Origin: an uncultured Eubacteriales bacterium
GTDB taxonomy: Bacteria; Bacillota; Clostridia; Oscillospirales; QAMX01
Reading direction: 5' to 3'
Assembly: GCA_900551265.1 (NCBI GenBank)
Contig: URVL01000065.1
Coordinates: 1-12,030, forward strand
Length of the DNA: 12,030 nucleotides
Position numbers and translations under genes: made by a program. Below are positions 1 through 6,392 of the stretch, piece after piece. The number at the start of each line of letters is the position of its first letter. Positions within the stretch are counted from its first letter, which is position 1. Under the pieces are notes generated by a model that was given only the letters and a program-made list of their open reading frames with translations, made no database searches and was not told the DNA's origin.

Positions 1-192
1 CTTACCTGCGCTACAATGTTTTTCGCAGACATTACCTGGCGCGAAGTGGCGGATGTGTTGGAGGAATCTCCTCTGCATGTAGATGTACGGTCCCGGGAAG
101 GCAACTGGCGGCGTGGGCTGGGATGGATCCGGTCTGATGACGGGCCGCTGAGAATATATTTTGGAAATACGGAAATCACAATTGACTGGTAA
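1..192 (+). CDS. 3' end of an unrecognised protein gene (partial)
   Basis: Frame 1 is open from the first base to a TAA at 190-192, giving the last 63 residues of a protein whose start lies outside the window. The fragment is soluble-looking and rich in Trp, Arg and acidic residues (for example WREVADVLEE and the ending TEITIDW), with no membrane segment. An ATG at 16 has no ribosome binding site before it, so the frame most likely continues upstream. The stop is only 15 nt before the next gene's ATG, and that gene's Shine-Dalgarno site starts right after the stop, so the two are probably co-transcribed. I do not recognise the family and give no function. Confidence 0.6.
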   Translation, partial: LTCATMFFADITWREVADVLEESPLHVDVRSREGNWRRGLGWIRSDDGPLRIYFGNTEITIDW

Positions 193-207
193 GTGGAGGT
201 ATTTATC

Positions 208-666
208 ATGTTTTGCAGAAATTGCGGAAAAGAAATTGATCCGAAGGCCGCCTTTTGCGTCAACTGCGGCGTCTCGGTTGGAACGGGAAACGCTTTTTGT
301 CAGAACTGCGGCCAAAGCGTAACGCCGGAGGCACAGGTGTGCATTCACTGTGGGCACATCCTCTATGGCGGCCGCAGCTCATACGGGAATCCCGGCGGAT
401 ATGCAGGCTACTCAAATGGAACGCCGGGCTATTCCTTACAGAAATCGCGTATTGCGGCCGGTATCCTCGCAATTTTAGTCGGTGCGCTCGGCATTCACAA
501 TTTTTACCTGGGCTATAACGCACGCGGTACGGTTCAGCTTTTGGTGTCCGTGCTGACATGCGGCATCGGCGCGGTGCCGATGGGAATATGGGCTCTGGTA
601 GAAGGGATTATGCTGCTGTGCGGTTCTACGAGTTATGATGCGCGCGGGATCCCGCTGAAGGACTGA
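208..666 (+). CDS. Double zinc-ribbon, TM2-domain membrane protein
   Basis: This encodes a 152-residue membrane protein of unknown role. The N-terminus carries two tandem zinc ribbons: C3/C6 with C17/C20, and C31/C34 with C45/C48, each a CxxCG knuckle. A Gly/Ser/Tyr/Asn-rich linker (about 53-77) leads to a TM2 domain (about 79-140): a first helix around 82-96, the family's turn HNFYLGY at 97-103, and a second helix around 109-137. TM2 proteins place both helices in the membrane with the short turn between them; the zinc ribbons would then lie in the cytoplasm. I chose the ATG at 208 because GTGGAGGT at 193-200 is its ribosome binding site; the in-frame GTG at 193 is part of that site. The gene follows the partial gene at 1-192 closely and ends before a strong terminator. 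Zinc-ribbon/TM2 fusions are common in Clostridia, and none that I know of has a firm function. Confidence 0.9.
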   Translation: MFCRNCGKEIDPKAAFCVNCGVSVGTGNAFCQNCGQSVTPEAQVCIHCGHILYGGRSSYGNPGGYAGYSNGTPGYSLQKSRIAAGILAILVGALGIHNFYLGYNARGTVQLLVSVLTCGIGAVPMGIWALVEGIMLLCGSTSYDARGIPLKD

Positions 667-715
667 CGCCCGGTTGGATGACTTGCCTGAGAGATCGGCC
701 TTTTTGATAAATGGA

Positions 716-747
716 AAAAGACGGCGGAATTGATTCCGCCGTCTTTT
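716..747 (+). terminator. Rho-independent terminator after the zinc-ribbon/TM2 gene
   Basis: A perfect 14-bp stem (AAAAGACGGCGGAA at 716-729 with TTCCGCCGTCTTTT at 734-747) closes a TTGA loop. The GC core is flanked by A and T runs, so it could stop transcription in either direction. It separates the first transcription unit from the one starting near 854. Confidence 0.9.
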
Positions 748-821
748 ACATGAGCGGTATGAAATCCCCGGCAGTTTGCGACAATTTTGTGCGCTTGACC
801 ATAGAAATTTCCATTTTGCAG

Positions 822-830
822 TGTTACAAT
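822..830 (+). promoter_or_regulatory. Possible extended -10 promoter for the PF06541-ftsH unit
   Basis: TGTTACAAT fits the extended -10 pattern TGnTATAAT with one mismatch. The only good -35-like hexamer (TTGACC at 795-800) is 24 bp away, too far for a normal spacer, so the call rests on the extended -10. A start near 837 would put the transcript's 5' end almost on the ribosome binding site (837-844). This is tight but possible. Confidence 0.35.
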
Positions 831-853
831 ATCAGGAAAGGAGGCTGGCGTTC

Positions 854-1801
854 GTGCTGTACGAAGCTCTGTGGTATTTCTTCCTGTATGCGTTTTTTGG
901 CTGGTGCTGTGAGGTCTGTTTTGCCGCAGCCAAGGACGGCGTATTTGTAAACCGCGGATTTTTAAATGGGCCGGTCTGCCCGATCTACGGCGTGGGCGTG
1001 ACGCTCGTGGTGTTGTGCCTGACGCCGGTGCGCGACAACGTCCTTTATCTATTTATCGGCTCCGTGCTGTTGACAAGCGCGCTGGAGTGGGTGACCGGGT
1101 TTGTTCTGGAGCGGGTATTTCATCAGAAGTGGTGGGATTATTCCGATATGCCCGGTAACTTGAACGGCTATATCTGCCCCCTGTTTTCTCTGCTATGGGG
1201 CCTTGCATGTTTGCTTGTCATGCGTGTGTTCCATCCAATGATTGCAAAGTTGGTCGGATGGATTCCACATACGCTGGGTATCGTATTGCTGTGTGTGTTT
1301 GGTGCGGTATTTGTGGCGGACGTAGTCGTGACCGTCCTGACGATGACGAAGCTGAACGCAAAGCTGCGCCGCCTGGACGAATTGGCGCGGAATATCAAGT
1401 CGATATCTGATAGCATCGGCGGAAATCTTGCGGATCAGACGCTTGCAATTGAAGAAAAGGTCAGCCGGAGCCGGGACGCATGGAACGAACGGAAGGCTTC
1501 TTCCCGCGCACAGCGCCAGGCGCGTGAGGAGGCGGCCGAGGAACGCCGGGAGGCGCGTGCGGCGGAGATGGAGGTGCAGCGCAAGGCGCGGGAAGCTGCG
1601 CTACAACGCCAGCGTGCGGCGCTTGCCGAACTGCGCGCAGCGAGCGAAGAACTGCTTGCAACCTATCACTTTGGGCAGCGTCGTCTTTTGAAAGGCCTGC
1701 CGGGATTGGATTTTCTGCGCCATAAGGATTCGCTGGAGAAAATTCGGGCAAAGATGTTGGAGAAGACGCATCGAAACGGGAGAGGAAGTGACAGAAAGTG
1801 A
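854..1801 (+). CDS. PF06541-family membrane protein (putative type IV ABC permease) with coiled-coil tail
   Basis: This encodes a 315-residue protein. The N-terminal half (about 1-165) is a multi-pass membrane domain with the hallmarks of the family annotated as putative ABC-transporter type IV (PF06541): FFGW at 14-17, the block FVNRGFLNGPVCPIYG at 31-46, LEW near 78-80, WWDYS at 93-97 and LNGYICPLFSLLWG at 103-116. Hydrophobic stretches lie near 5-25, 41-57, 62-84, 108-125 and 140-164. Residues 166-270 form a long helical, Arg/Glu/Ala/Gln-rich segment that looks like a coiled coil and is probably cytoplasmic, followed by a basic tail. I chose the GTG at 854 because AAAGGAGG (837-844) lies 9 nt before it; the frame is open further upstream without a site. 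The stop overlaps the GTG of ftsH, so the two are translationally coupled. Despite the family name no ATPase is encoded nearby, and transport by this protein is unproven. Confidence 0.85.
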   Translation: MLYEALWYFFLYAFFGWCCEVCFAAAKDGVFVNRGFLNGPVCPIYGVGVTLVVLCLTPVRDNVLYLFIGSVLLTSALEWVTGFVLERVFHQKWWDYSDMPGNLNGYICPLFSLLWGLACLLVMRVFHPMIAKLVGWIPHTLGIVLLCVFGAVFVADVVVTVLTMTKLNAKLRRLDELARNIKSISDSIGGNLADQTLAIEEKVSRSRDAWNERKASSRAQRQAREEAAEERREARAAEMEVQRKAREAALQRQRAALAELRAASEELLATYHFGQRRLLKGLPGLDFLRHKDSLEKIRAKMLEKTHRNGRGSDRK

Positions 1802-3630
1802 TTGATGAAGGCAAAAAACCAAATAAGAAACCGTTGATCTATTACTATACGATTGCACTGATCGTGCTGATGCTGTTAAATGCCCTGCTGTTCCCTTCGC
1901 TTTTGCAGACGCGTGTGACGGAAGTGTCTTACAGTGATTTTCTGCAAATGGTGGACGAGGGAGAAGTGACGGAAGTCGCCATTGAGGAGGATGAGGAACA
2001 AATCCTCTTTATGACAGGCAGTGAAGAGGAAGGGAACGCCGTCTACTATAAGACGGGCATCTTCCCGGACGACAGCCTGGTGACCCGGCTGGACGACGCG
2101 GGCGTGCGCTTCGGCGCGGCAATTCCCACGCAGGATTCCCCGCTGCTTAGCTTTATCCTCACCTGGATTCTGCCGATCGTACTTTTCATTGGGGTCGGCC
2201 AGCTGATGTTCTCCATGATGTCAAAGCGTATGGGCGGCGCAAATGCCATGAGTTTTGGAAAGTCCGGCGCCAAAATTTACGCAGAGAACGAGACGGGCAA
2301 GACCTTTGCGGACGTTGCGGGTCAGGACGAGGCAAAGGAAGCGCTGACGGAGATCGTCGACTTCCTGCATAACCCTGGCCGTTATGCCGAAATCGGCGCG
2401 AAGTTGCCAAAAGGCGCGCTGCTTGTCGGCCCTCCGGGCACCGGTAAAACGTTGCTGGCGAAGGCGGTCGCGGGCGAGGCACACGTGCCGTTTTTCTCGA
2501 TCACGGGGTCTGATTTTGTGGAGATGTTTGTTGGTATGGGCGCGGCAAAGGTGCGCGACCTCTTCCGCCAGGCAAATGAAAAGGCGCCGTGTATCATCTT
2601 TATTGATGAAATTGATACCATTGGTAAAAAACGTGACGCGGGCGGCATTGGCGGAAACGACGAGCGCGAGCAGACGTTAAATCAGCTTCTTTCCGAGATG
2701 GATGGTTTTGACGGGCGAAAGGGCGTTGTAATTTTGGGTGCAACAAACCGGCCCGAGACACTGGATCCGGCGCTTTTGCGTCCGGGGAGATTTGACCGAC
2801 GCATTCCTGTGCAGCTCCCGGATCTTACGGGCCGCGTCGCTATTTTGAAGGTGCATGCAAAGGATGTCAACATGGCGCCGGACGTGGACTTTCAGGTGAT
2901 CGCCCGCGCAACCTCCGGCGCATCCGGTGCGGAACTTGCCAATATTATCAACGAGGCGGCGCTGCGAGCTGTGCGCCTGGGCCGCAATGTTGTGACGCAG
3001 TCAGACTTGGAGGAGAGCGTTGAGACTGTAATTGCGGGATATCAGCGCAAAAATGCGGTGCTGTCTGAGAAGGAAAAGCGGATTGTGGCCTATCACGAAA
3101 TCGGTCATGCGCTGGTTGCGGCACGCCAGAGCAATTCTGCGCCTGTGACGAAGATAACGATTGTGCCGCGCACCTCCGGCGCGCTCGGCTACACGATGCA
3201 GGTCGATGAGGGTGAGCACTACCTGATGAGCCGCGAGGAAATCGAGAACAAAATTACAACGCTCACCGGAGGACGCGCCGCAGAAGCGCTCATTTTTGGC
3301 AGTGTGACGACCGGCGCATCCAATGATATTGAGCAGGCGACAAAGCTGGCCCGCGCCATGATTTCGCGTTACGGGATGAACGACGAATTTGGTATGGTGG
3401 CGTTTGAAACGGTGACGAACCAGTATTTGGGCGGCGATACGTCGCTGGCATGTTCCGAGGAAACGGCCGCAAAGATTGACGCGGCTGTGATTGCGCTGAT
3501 TCGGGCATCTCAGCAGAAAGCGGACGCGATTCTGCGCGAAAACGCGCAGAAGTTAAACGAACTCTCCGAGTATCTGCTGGAGCGCGAAACCATTACCGGA
3601 GCGGAATTTATGGAAATATTAAACCGGTAG
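1798..3630 (+). CDS. ftsH: ATP-dependent zinc metalloprotease FtsH
   Basis: This 610-residue membrane-anchored AAA+ protease unfolds and degrades membrane and short-lived cytosolic proteins as a hexamer. Two membrane helices (about 12-36 and 115-141) flank a small extracytoplasmic domain. The AAA module shows Walker A GPPGTGKT (211-218), Walker B IIFIDEID with D270/E271, the pore motif FVGMG, and the second region of homology with N317 and arginine fingers R331/R334. The peptidase domain has HEIGH (H433, E434, H437) and the probable third zinc ligand D510 in [10 protein letters not shown]. All catalytic residues are present and the length is normal for the family. The GTG start overlaps the TGA of the upstream gene (GTGA); AGAGGAAG at 1781-1788 is its ribosome binding site. 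HEIGH instead of the common HEAGH, and GMGAAKV instead of GVGASRV beside the pore, mark it as a divergent copy. It may be a second FtsH paralogue of its host, but that cannot be judged from here. Confidence 0.97.
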   Translation: MIDEGKKPNKKPLIYYYTIALIVLMLLNALLFPSLLQTRVTEVSYSDFLQMVDEGEVTEVAIEEDEEQILFMTGSEEEGNAVYYKTGIFPDDSLVTRLDDAGVRFGAAIPTQDSPLLSFILTWILPIVLFIGVGQLMFSMMSKRMGGANAMSFGKSGAKIYAENETGKTFADVAGQDEAKEALTEIVDFLHNPGRYAEIGAKLPKGALLVGPPGTGKTLLAKAVAGEAHVPFFSITGSDFVEMFVGMGAAKVRDLFRQANEKAPCIIFIDEIDTIGKKRDAGGIGGNDEREQTLNQLLSEMDGFDGRKGVVILGATNRPETLDPALLRPGRFDRRIPVQLPDLTGRVAILKVHAKDVNMAPDVDFQVIARATSGASGAELANIINEAALRAVRLGRNVVTQSDLEESVETVIAGYQRKNAVLSEKEKRIVAYHEIGHALVAARQSNSAPVTKITIVPRTSGALGYTMQVDEGEHYLMSREEIENKITTLTGGRAAEALIFGSVTTGASNDIEQATKLARAMISRYGMNDEFGMVAFETVTNQYLGGDTSLACSEETAAKIDAAVIALIRASQQKADAILRENAQKLNELSEYLLERETITGAEFMEILNR

Positions 3631-3710
3631 AAAATGTAAGCGGTGTATCCAATCGCCGGCCGGCAGCGGCTGTCTTTTCCTGCCGGGATGAGACATTTGA
3701 TTTGCATAGG

Positions 3711-3745
3711 AAGAAGGAGCTCTTTTAAGAGCTCCTTCTTTTTTC
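3711..3745 (+). terminator. Rho-independent terminator after ftsH
   Basis: A 12-bp perfect stem (AAGAAGGAGCTC at 3711-3722 with GAGCTCCTTCTT at 3729-3740), loop TTTTAA, runs into a T tract. Orientation fits the end of the ftsH unit. On the other strand the 3' arm is followed by CCTATG, so it is a weaker stop for the converging PAP2 gene. A second 7-bp stem (3660-3666 with 3680-3686) lies just upstream without a T run. Confidence 0.9.
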
Positions 3746-3754
3746 TGACGGCGG

Positions 3755-4678
3755 TCAGCGCTTTTCTTTCGCCGAACGGACACGAAAGAGCGGAAAGGCA
3801 GCGGGCCAAACTGCCATTGCGAAAAAAACCATTATAAAATACCGCATGGCGTCCGCCGCATTATGACCGGAAAAGAGCGCGTAAAGAGGTTCCTTTAGCA
3901 GCGATTGCAGCAATACCATACAGGCAGCCCCCAAGGTGAGTTTCAATAGCTGTCCCCACCAAGGCGCATGTGTTGAAAAGCGCACAAAACGTTTTTCAAC
4001 AGGGTATCCGGCGCAGAGCCCCAAAACGGCCCCTGCCAGCGTATAGGCGTTTTTCTTCGCTGCGGCGAAGTTTTCTGCGTCAAGCCACGACGGAAAGGAA
4101 TAGAACTCCAGAAACAATACGTACAGGACGGCTGCAAACAGCATTCCTCCAAAGAGAAGAATGTTGGTACGCGCGGTCTTTTCTGTACGAAAGAGCGGGT
4201 ATAGCACGAGCGTTAACGCCGCGCCAAGCGCCAGGGAAAAGAGCACGTCCGCAGGCGTATGGACGCCCAGATACATACGCGAAAAGGCGACAAGCACGAT
4301 CAGAATCAATGCTGCAATTCGTATGGCGGGCCGGCGTGTCCAGCGCGCCGTAGTGCCAAAGACCGTCACGGCGTTCTGCGTATGTCCACTGGGGAAGGAG
4401 TACCCTGTGGCGCCTTCCCGCGCACTTTCAACGATTGTGAAACGTCCGTCAAGCACCCAGGGACGTGGAACGTGGAAGATAAGCTTGAAAAACTGGTTCA
4501 GTACGGTGCCAATAAAGCCGGTACTCATGATATAATAGCCGAAGCGCTTATCATAACACCAGTAAGCGGCCATGGCGGCCAGCATAAAAACCGTCTCGCC
4601 GCCGAAAGCCGTCACAACGCTCATGACGCAGTCGAGCAGAGGCGTACGTAAGGCCTCTAAAAACCGGAGAAACTCCAT
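3755..4678 (-). CDS. PAP2-family membrane phosphatase
   Basis: This encodes a 307-residue multi-pass membrane protein of the PAP2 (type 2 phosphatidic acid phosphatase) superfamily, which removes phosphate from lipid phosphates such as phosphatidic acid or undecaprenyl pyrophosphate at the outer face of the membrane. All three catalytic motifs are visible: C1 as K65-x6-R72-P73, C2 as PSGH at 96-99, and C3 as SR at 133-134 with H140 and D144. H99 and H140 are the expected phospho-transfer and general-base residues. Hydrophobic helices lie near 28-40, 48-64, 101-110, 120-138, 145-162 and 174-190, with more in a C-terminal extension (about 205-297) that goes beyond the core domain. The ATG at 4678 has TGAGGT about 6 nt upstream. 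The gene starts only some 30 nt after the terminator of the dehydrogenase gene, so it is fed by read-through or a weak local promoter. The substrate cannot be read from sequence. Confidence 0.93.
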   Translation of the reverse strand: MEFLRFLEALRTPLLDCVMSVVTAFGGETVFMLAAMAAYWCYDKRFGYYIMSTGFIGTVLNQFFKLIFHVPRPWVLDGRFTIVESAREGATGYSFPSGHTQNAVTVFGTTARWTRRPAIRIAALILIVLVAFSRMYLGVHTPADVLFSLALGAALTLVLYPLFRTEKTARTNILLFGGMLFAAVLYVLFLEFYSFPSWLDAENFAAAKKNAYTLAGAVLGLCAGYPVEKRFVRFSTHAPWWGQLLKLTLGAACMVLLQSLLKEPLYALFSGHNAADAMRYFIMVFFAMAVWPAAFPLFRVRSAKEKR

Positions 4679-4700
4679 GAAGTAACCTCAACAAACTATA

Positions 4701-4734
4701 AAAATTGCCCCGTCCGGAGAAACTGGACGGGGCA
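4701..4734 (-). terminator. Rho-independent terminator after the short-chain dehydrogenase gene
   Basis: Read on the - strand, TGCCCCGTCC pairs with GGACGGGGCA (plus-strand arms 4706-4715 and 4725-4734), with a 9-nt loop, followed by AATTTTTAT. It ends the dehydrogenase transcript 10 nt after the stop codon and lies inside the short gap before the PAP2 gene. A -10-like TATAGT (4700 to 4695, - strand) sits just past it but lacks a convincing -35. Confidence 0.85.
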
Positions 4735-4743
4735 TCATTCTGC

Positions 4744-5460
4744 TTACCAGGGATATGGATCTCCCTTATAGTCGACAAAAACAGGACCGTCCGATTCCTC
4801 TCGCTTTTTTTCAAAAAGGACGCGCATCAGCTCAGCACTGTCATAAGGGTCAAAAGGAGCGGCGGCCTGCGCCGCATTGGTACGCATCCAGCCGGGATGC
4901 ACACAGATAATGTTAAGGCGGGGGTTATCCCTGAACTTGTTGCGCAGGGTCATGGTGGCCATATTGAGCGCGGCCTTTGTCATGCTGTAATCAAACATAT
5001 CGGTACGGTAGCATGCGCCGATGCTGCCGGCCTCGGAAGAGATATTGACGATGAGCGCCGTACCTTCGCTTTTTTCAAGCAGGGGCAGAAACGCCTTGAT
5101 GACGCGCAGCGGACCAACCGCACCGACATCCATGACGCCTGCAATATAGTCAAGGTTGGCTTCCTCAAAAGGACGGTGACAGTCCGGCGAGGTGGTTACG
5201 GCATTATTGATTAAAAGGTCAATGCAGGGAACAAGCGTTTCAGCCGCGCGCGCGGCAGACGCTACCGACGGCGTGCTGGCAATATCCATCGTCAGGATGT
5301 CAAGCTTCCCGGGCCAGTTTTTTTGCAGCGCTTCCAATGCTTCGGACGGTTTGCGTACAGTGGCAAAGACGGTATCGCCCTGTGCCAGATAGGTCAGCAC
5401 AAAGCAGTAACCCAACGCGCCCTCGCGCCCGGTGCCAGTGATTAAGACATTTTGCGGCAT
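4744..5460 (-). CDS. Short-chain dehydrogenase/reductase (SDR) family protein
   Basis: This encodes a 238-residue Rossmann-fold protein, probably an NAD(P)-dependent oxidoreductase of unknown substrate. The N-terminal nucleotide site is TGTGREGALG (8-17), a stretched form of the usual TGxxxGxG. D59 near the end of strand three fits the adenine contact, and INNAV at 84-88 corresponds to the NNAG motif. The catalytic Ser is S141 or S142 in NISSEAG, and the YxxxK pair is Y158/K162. HPGW at 188-191 matches the family's PG motif. The catalytic Asn of the N-S-Y-K tetrad is expected in a DVN motif, but here the residues read D111-V112-G113, so it appears to be lost. I chose the ATG at 5460 because GGGAGGA lies 6 nt upstream; a longer frame to 5523 has no site of its own. 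A terminator follows directly. The cofactor (NAD or NADP) is not clear. Confidence 0.88.
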   Translation of the reverse strand: MPQNVLITGTGREGALGYCFVLTYLAQGDTVFATVRKPSEALEALQKNWPGKLDILTMDIASTPSVASAARAAETLVPCIDLLINNAVTTSPDCHRPFEEANLDYIAGVMDVGAVGPLRVIKAFLPLLEKSEGTALIVNISSEAGSIGACYRTDMFDYSMTKAALNMATMTLRNKFRDNPRLNIICVHPGWMRTNAAQAAAPFDPYDSAELMRVLFEKKREESDGPVFVDYKGDPYPW

Positions 5461-5484
5461 AATAAATCCTCCCTCTTTTTTATA

Positions 5485-5498
5485 CAGGATAAATCCTG
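5485..5498. repeat. Short perfect dyad upstream of the SDR gene
   Basis: CAGGAT-AA-ATCCTG is a perfect 6-bp inverted repeat 25-38 nt before the SDR start codon, next to a -10-like TATAAA on the - strand (5484 to 5479). The core ATAAATCCT recurs as a direct copy at 5462-5470 over the ribosome binding site. It could be an operator, but short AT-rich dyads arise by chance. Confidence 0.3.
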
Positions 5499-5517
5499 CG
5501 CACGTTGTTGATACTAA

Positions 5518-5541
5518 GCCCATTGGAATGGGCGGTTTTTT
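5518..5541 (+). terminator. Terminator-like hairpin facing the + direction between two - strand genes
   Basis: GCCCAT (5518-5523) pairs with ATGGGC (5528-5533) around a TGGA loop and is followed by GG and six T. It would act on rightward transcription, although both neighbouring genes run leftward. On the - strand it has no T run. It may stop antisense transcripts, or be a 5' leader stem of the SDR mRNA. Confidence 0.35.
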
Positions 5542-5583
5542 CCTCTTTTGCCTCGTTTCGCCGGACAGGCAGGGAGACGGGAC

Positions 5584-6015
5584 TTATTGAATCTGAAGAC
5601 CGGGACAGCGGCGGGCAAGTTCCTCCAGAAATGCATCTTCCCGTTCGGGCGAGAGGACGATTCTGCCGCGCTCGGGATTGAGCCCGGCATTCAGCTCGAG
5701 CCGGTCAAACGCCAGCGCCATCACAAAACCATAGCCGCGCGTGCGGAGAGCGGTTTTGAGCTCGCTATAGTCATATTCCTCGCGCAACGGTCCGCATCTT
5801 AAAATGAGCGCGCTGTCGCCAAATGTATAATAGGTGGCGCACAGCACCCAAATAAACAGCAGTATCAGTAAAATGTCGATCGCCGCGACGACAATGCGGC
5901 CCGCCCCTGTCAGAAAAATCAGGGCCAGAATGGAAGCTGTGGCCAAAATCAGCATCAAGAGTGCAAAAAGCGCCATCATGCCGGGACTTTTTGCAGAACG
6001 GAAAACCAATGCCAT
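5584..6015 (-). CDS. Small membrane protein with a bacterial PH-like domain
   Basis: This encodes a 143-residue protein with two adjacent membrane helices (about 12-36 and 39-62) followed by a soluble domain (about 62-138). The soluble part starts YYTFGDSALILRCGPLREE, has an aromatic- and glycine-containing strand near RGYGF, and ends ISP-like as LSPEREDAFLEELARRCP. This pattern matches the bacterial PH-like family known as DUF1200/bPH_4 (PF06713). I recognise the family from motif and architecture only; the function is unknown. The ATG at 6015 has GGGAG only 2 nt upstream, which is too close; an in-frame TTG at codon 3 (6009) has better spacing, so the true start may be two codons later. A leftward promoter is predicted at 6109-6137. 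It is followed after 123 nt by the SDR gene on the same strand. Confidence 0.75.
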   Translation of the reverse strand: MALVFRSAKSPGMMALFALLMLILATASILALIFLTGAGRIVVAAIDILLILLFIWVLCATYYTFGDSALILRCGPLREEYDYSELKTALRTRGYGFVMALAFDRLELNAGLNPERGRIVLSPEREDAFLEELARRCPGLQIQ

Positions 6016-6108
6016 CTCTCCCTTCGGAAGTAAATCAAAATGGGCGCCGCCTGTTCGGAATAAACGGCGCGGCAGCTTTCATACGGACGGCGCCGGAATG
6101 TATTCTTC

Positions 6109-6137
6109 ATTTTATCATTGATTCCCATGAAATTCAA
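6109..6137 (-). promoter_or_regulatory. Predicted sigma-A promoter for the PH-like gene (leftward)
   Basis: On the - strand TTGAAT (6137 to 6132) and TAAAAT (6114 to 6109) are separated by exactly 17 bp. Transcription would start near 6102, giving an untranslated leader of about 87 nt. It lies back to back with the metG promoter. Confidence 0.55.
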
Positions 6138-6162
6138 CATGGCGTGAAAGGATTCCCGGGAC

Positions 6163-6191
6163 TTGAAAAAAACGGGGAAATACGATATGAT
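6163..6191 (+). promoter_or_regulatory. Predicted sigma-A promoter for the metG leader (rightward)
   Basis: TTGAAA (6163-6168) and TATGAT (6186-6191) are separated by exactly 17 bp, a near-consensus vegetative promoter. Transcription would begin near 6198, so the metG mRNA would carry a leader of about 190 nt. Overlapping alternatives for the -10 (GATAAT at 6189-6194) have worse spacing. Confidence 0.6.
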
Positions 6192-6242
6192 AATATGAAT
6201 CGTTTTAGATCTTCCCGCGTGAACAGAAAGGATGTGAGCGGC

Positions 6243-6392
6243 ATGCGATTGCCATGGAAAGACATGTGTTCCGGCATGCGGGCAATGCGAATGTGCCGGC
6301 GGCCGGGTCCCGCCGCGCAAAACCTGCGGAGGACGGCGGCCGCACAGTCCGACTGTTTTTTGAAAACGCAAAAAGGAGTTTGTCATATATGA
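6243..6392 (+). CDS. Candidate Met-rich leader ORF upstream of metG
   Basis: This is an ORF of 49 codons that starts at an ATG with AAAGGA (6227-6232) 10 nt upstream. Its TGA (6390-6392) overlaps the metG ATG as ATGA. Met codons fall at positions 1, 8, 12, 15 and 17, that is four Met within ten codons; Arg is also frequent and there are four Cys. No known domain, signal peptide or membrane segment is visible. The position, just after a predicted promoter and across the GC-rich stems at 6271-6361, suggests a regulatory leader peptide whose translation senses Met-tRNA, or one that couples ribosomes to metG. Both ideas are inference. The ORF could also be fortuitous, because the DNA repeats GCATGCG and CAATGCG motifs that produce ATG triplets. 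Confidence 0.35.
   Translation: MRLPWKDMCSGMRAMRMCRRPGPAAQNLRRTAAAQSDCFLKTQKGVCHI
6271..6361 (+). promoter_or_regulatory. Structured, attenuator-like leader of metG
   Basis: Several stems can form. CCGGCA (6271-6276) pairs with TGCCGG (6294-6299). CGGCGG (6297-6302) pairs with CCGCCG (6310-6315). A nested arm pairs GCGGCCG (6299-6305) with CGGCCGC (6337-6343), GTCC (6307-6310) with GGAC (6331-6334), and CCGC (6313-6316) with GCGG (6326-6329). The second and third are mutually exclusive. ACAGT-CCG-ACTGT (6344-6356) then runs into six T, like a short terminator, 10 nt before the metG ribosome binding site. The terminator stem has only 5 bp. I found no T-box sequence (no GGTGGNACCGCG) and no SAM-riboswitch core. 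Confidence 0.4.

Noticed and set aside
776..853. A longer N-terminus for the PF06541 protein starting at 776
   Set aside because: The upstream part would cross the candidate promoter and has no ribosome binding site. AAAGGAGG sits 9 nt before the GTG at 854, and the family begins with the first membrane helix there.
3643..3837. A small + strand ORF between ftsH and the PAP2 gene
   Set aside because: It runs through the ftsH terminator hairpin and into the antisense of the PAP2 gene, and has no ribosome binding site.
5461..5523. A longer SDR protein starting at 5523
   Set aside because: The extra residues do not belong to the Rossmann fold, and GGGAGGA precedes the ATG at 5460 with ideal spacing.
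6254..6388. A 45-residue N-terminal extension of MetG from an ATG at 6254
   Set aside because: There is no ribosome binding site at 6254, whereas AAAAGGAG lies 10 nt before the ATG at 6389, and the family's normal N-terminus starts there.
6198..6388. A T-box or SAM riboswitch upstream of metG
   Set aside because: I looked for the T-box bulge (GGTGGNACCGCG) and for the SAM-I core and found neither; the stems present do not resemble those folds.
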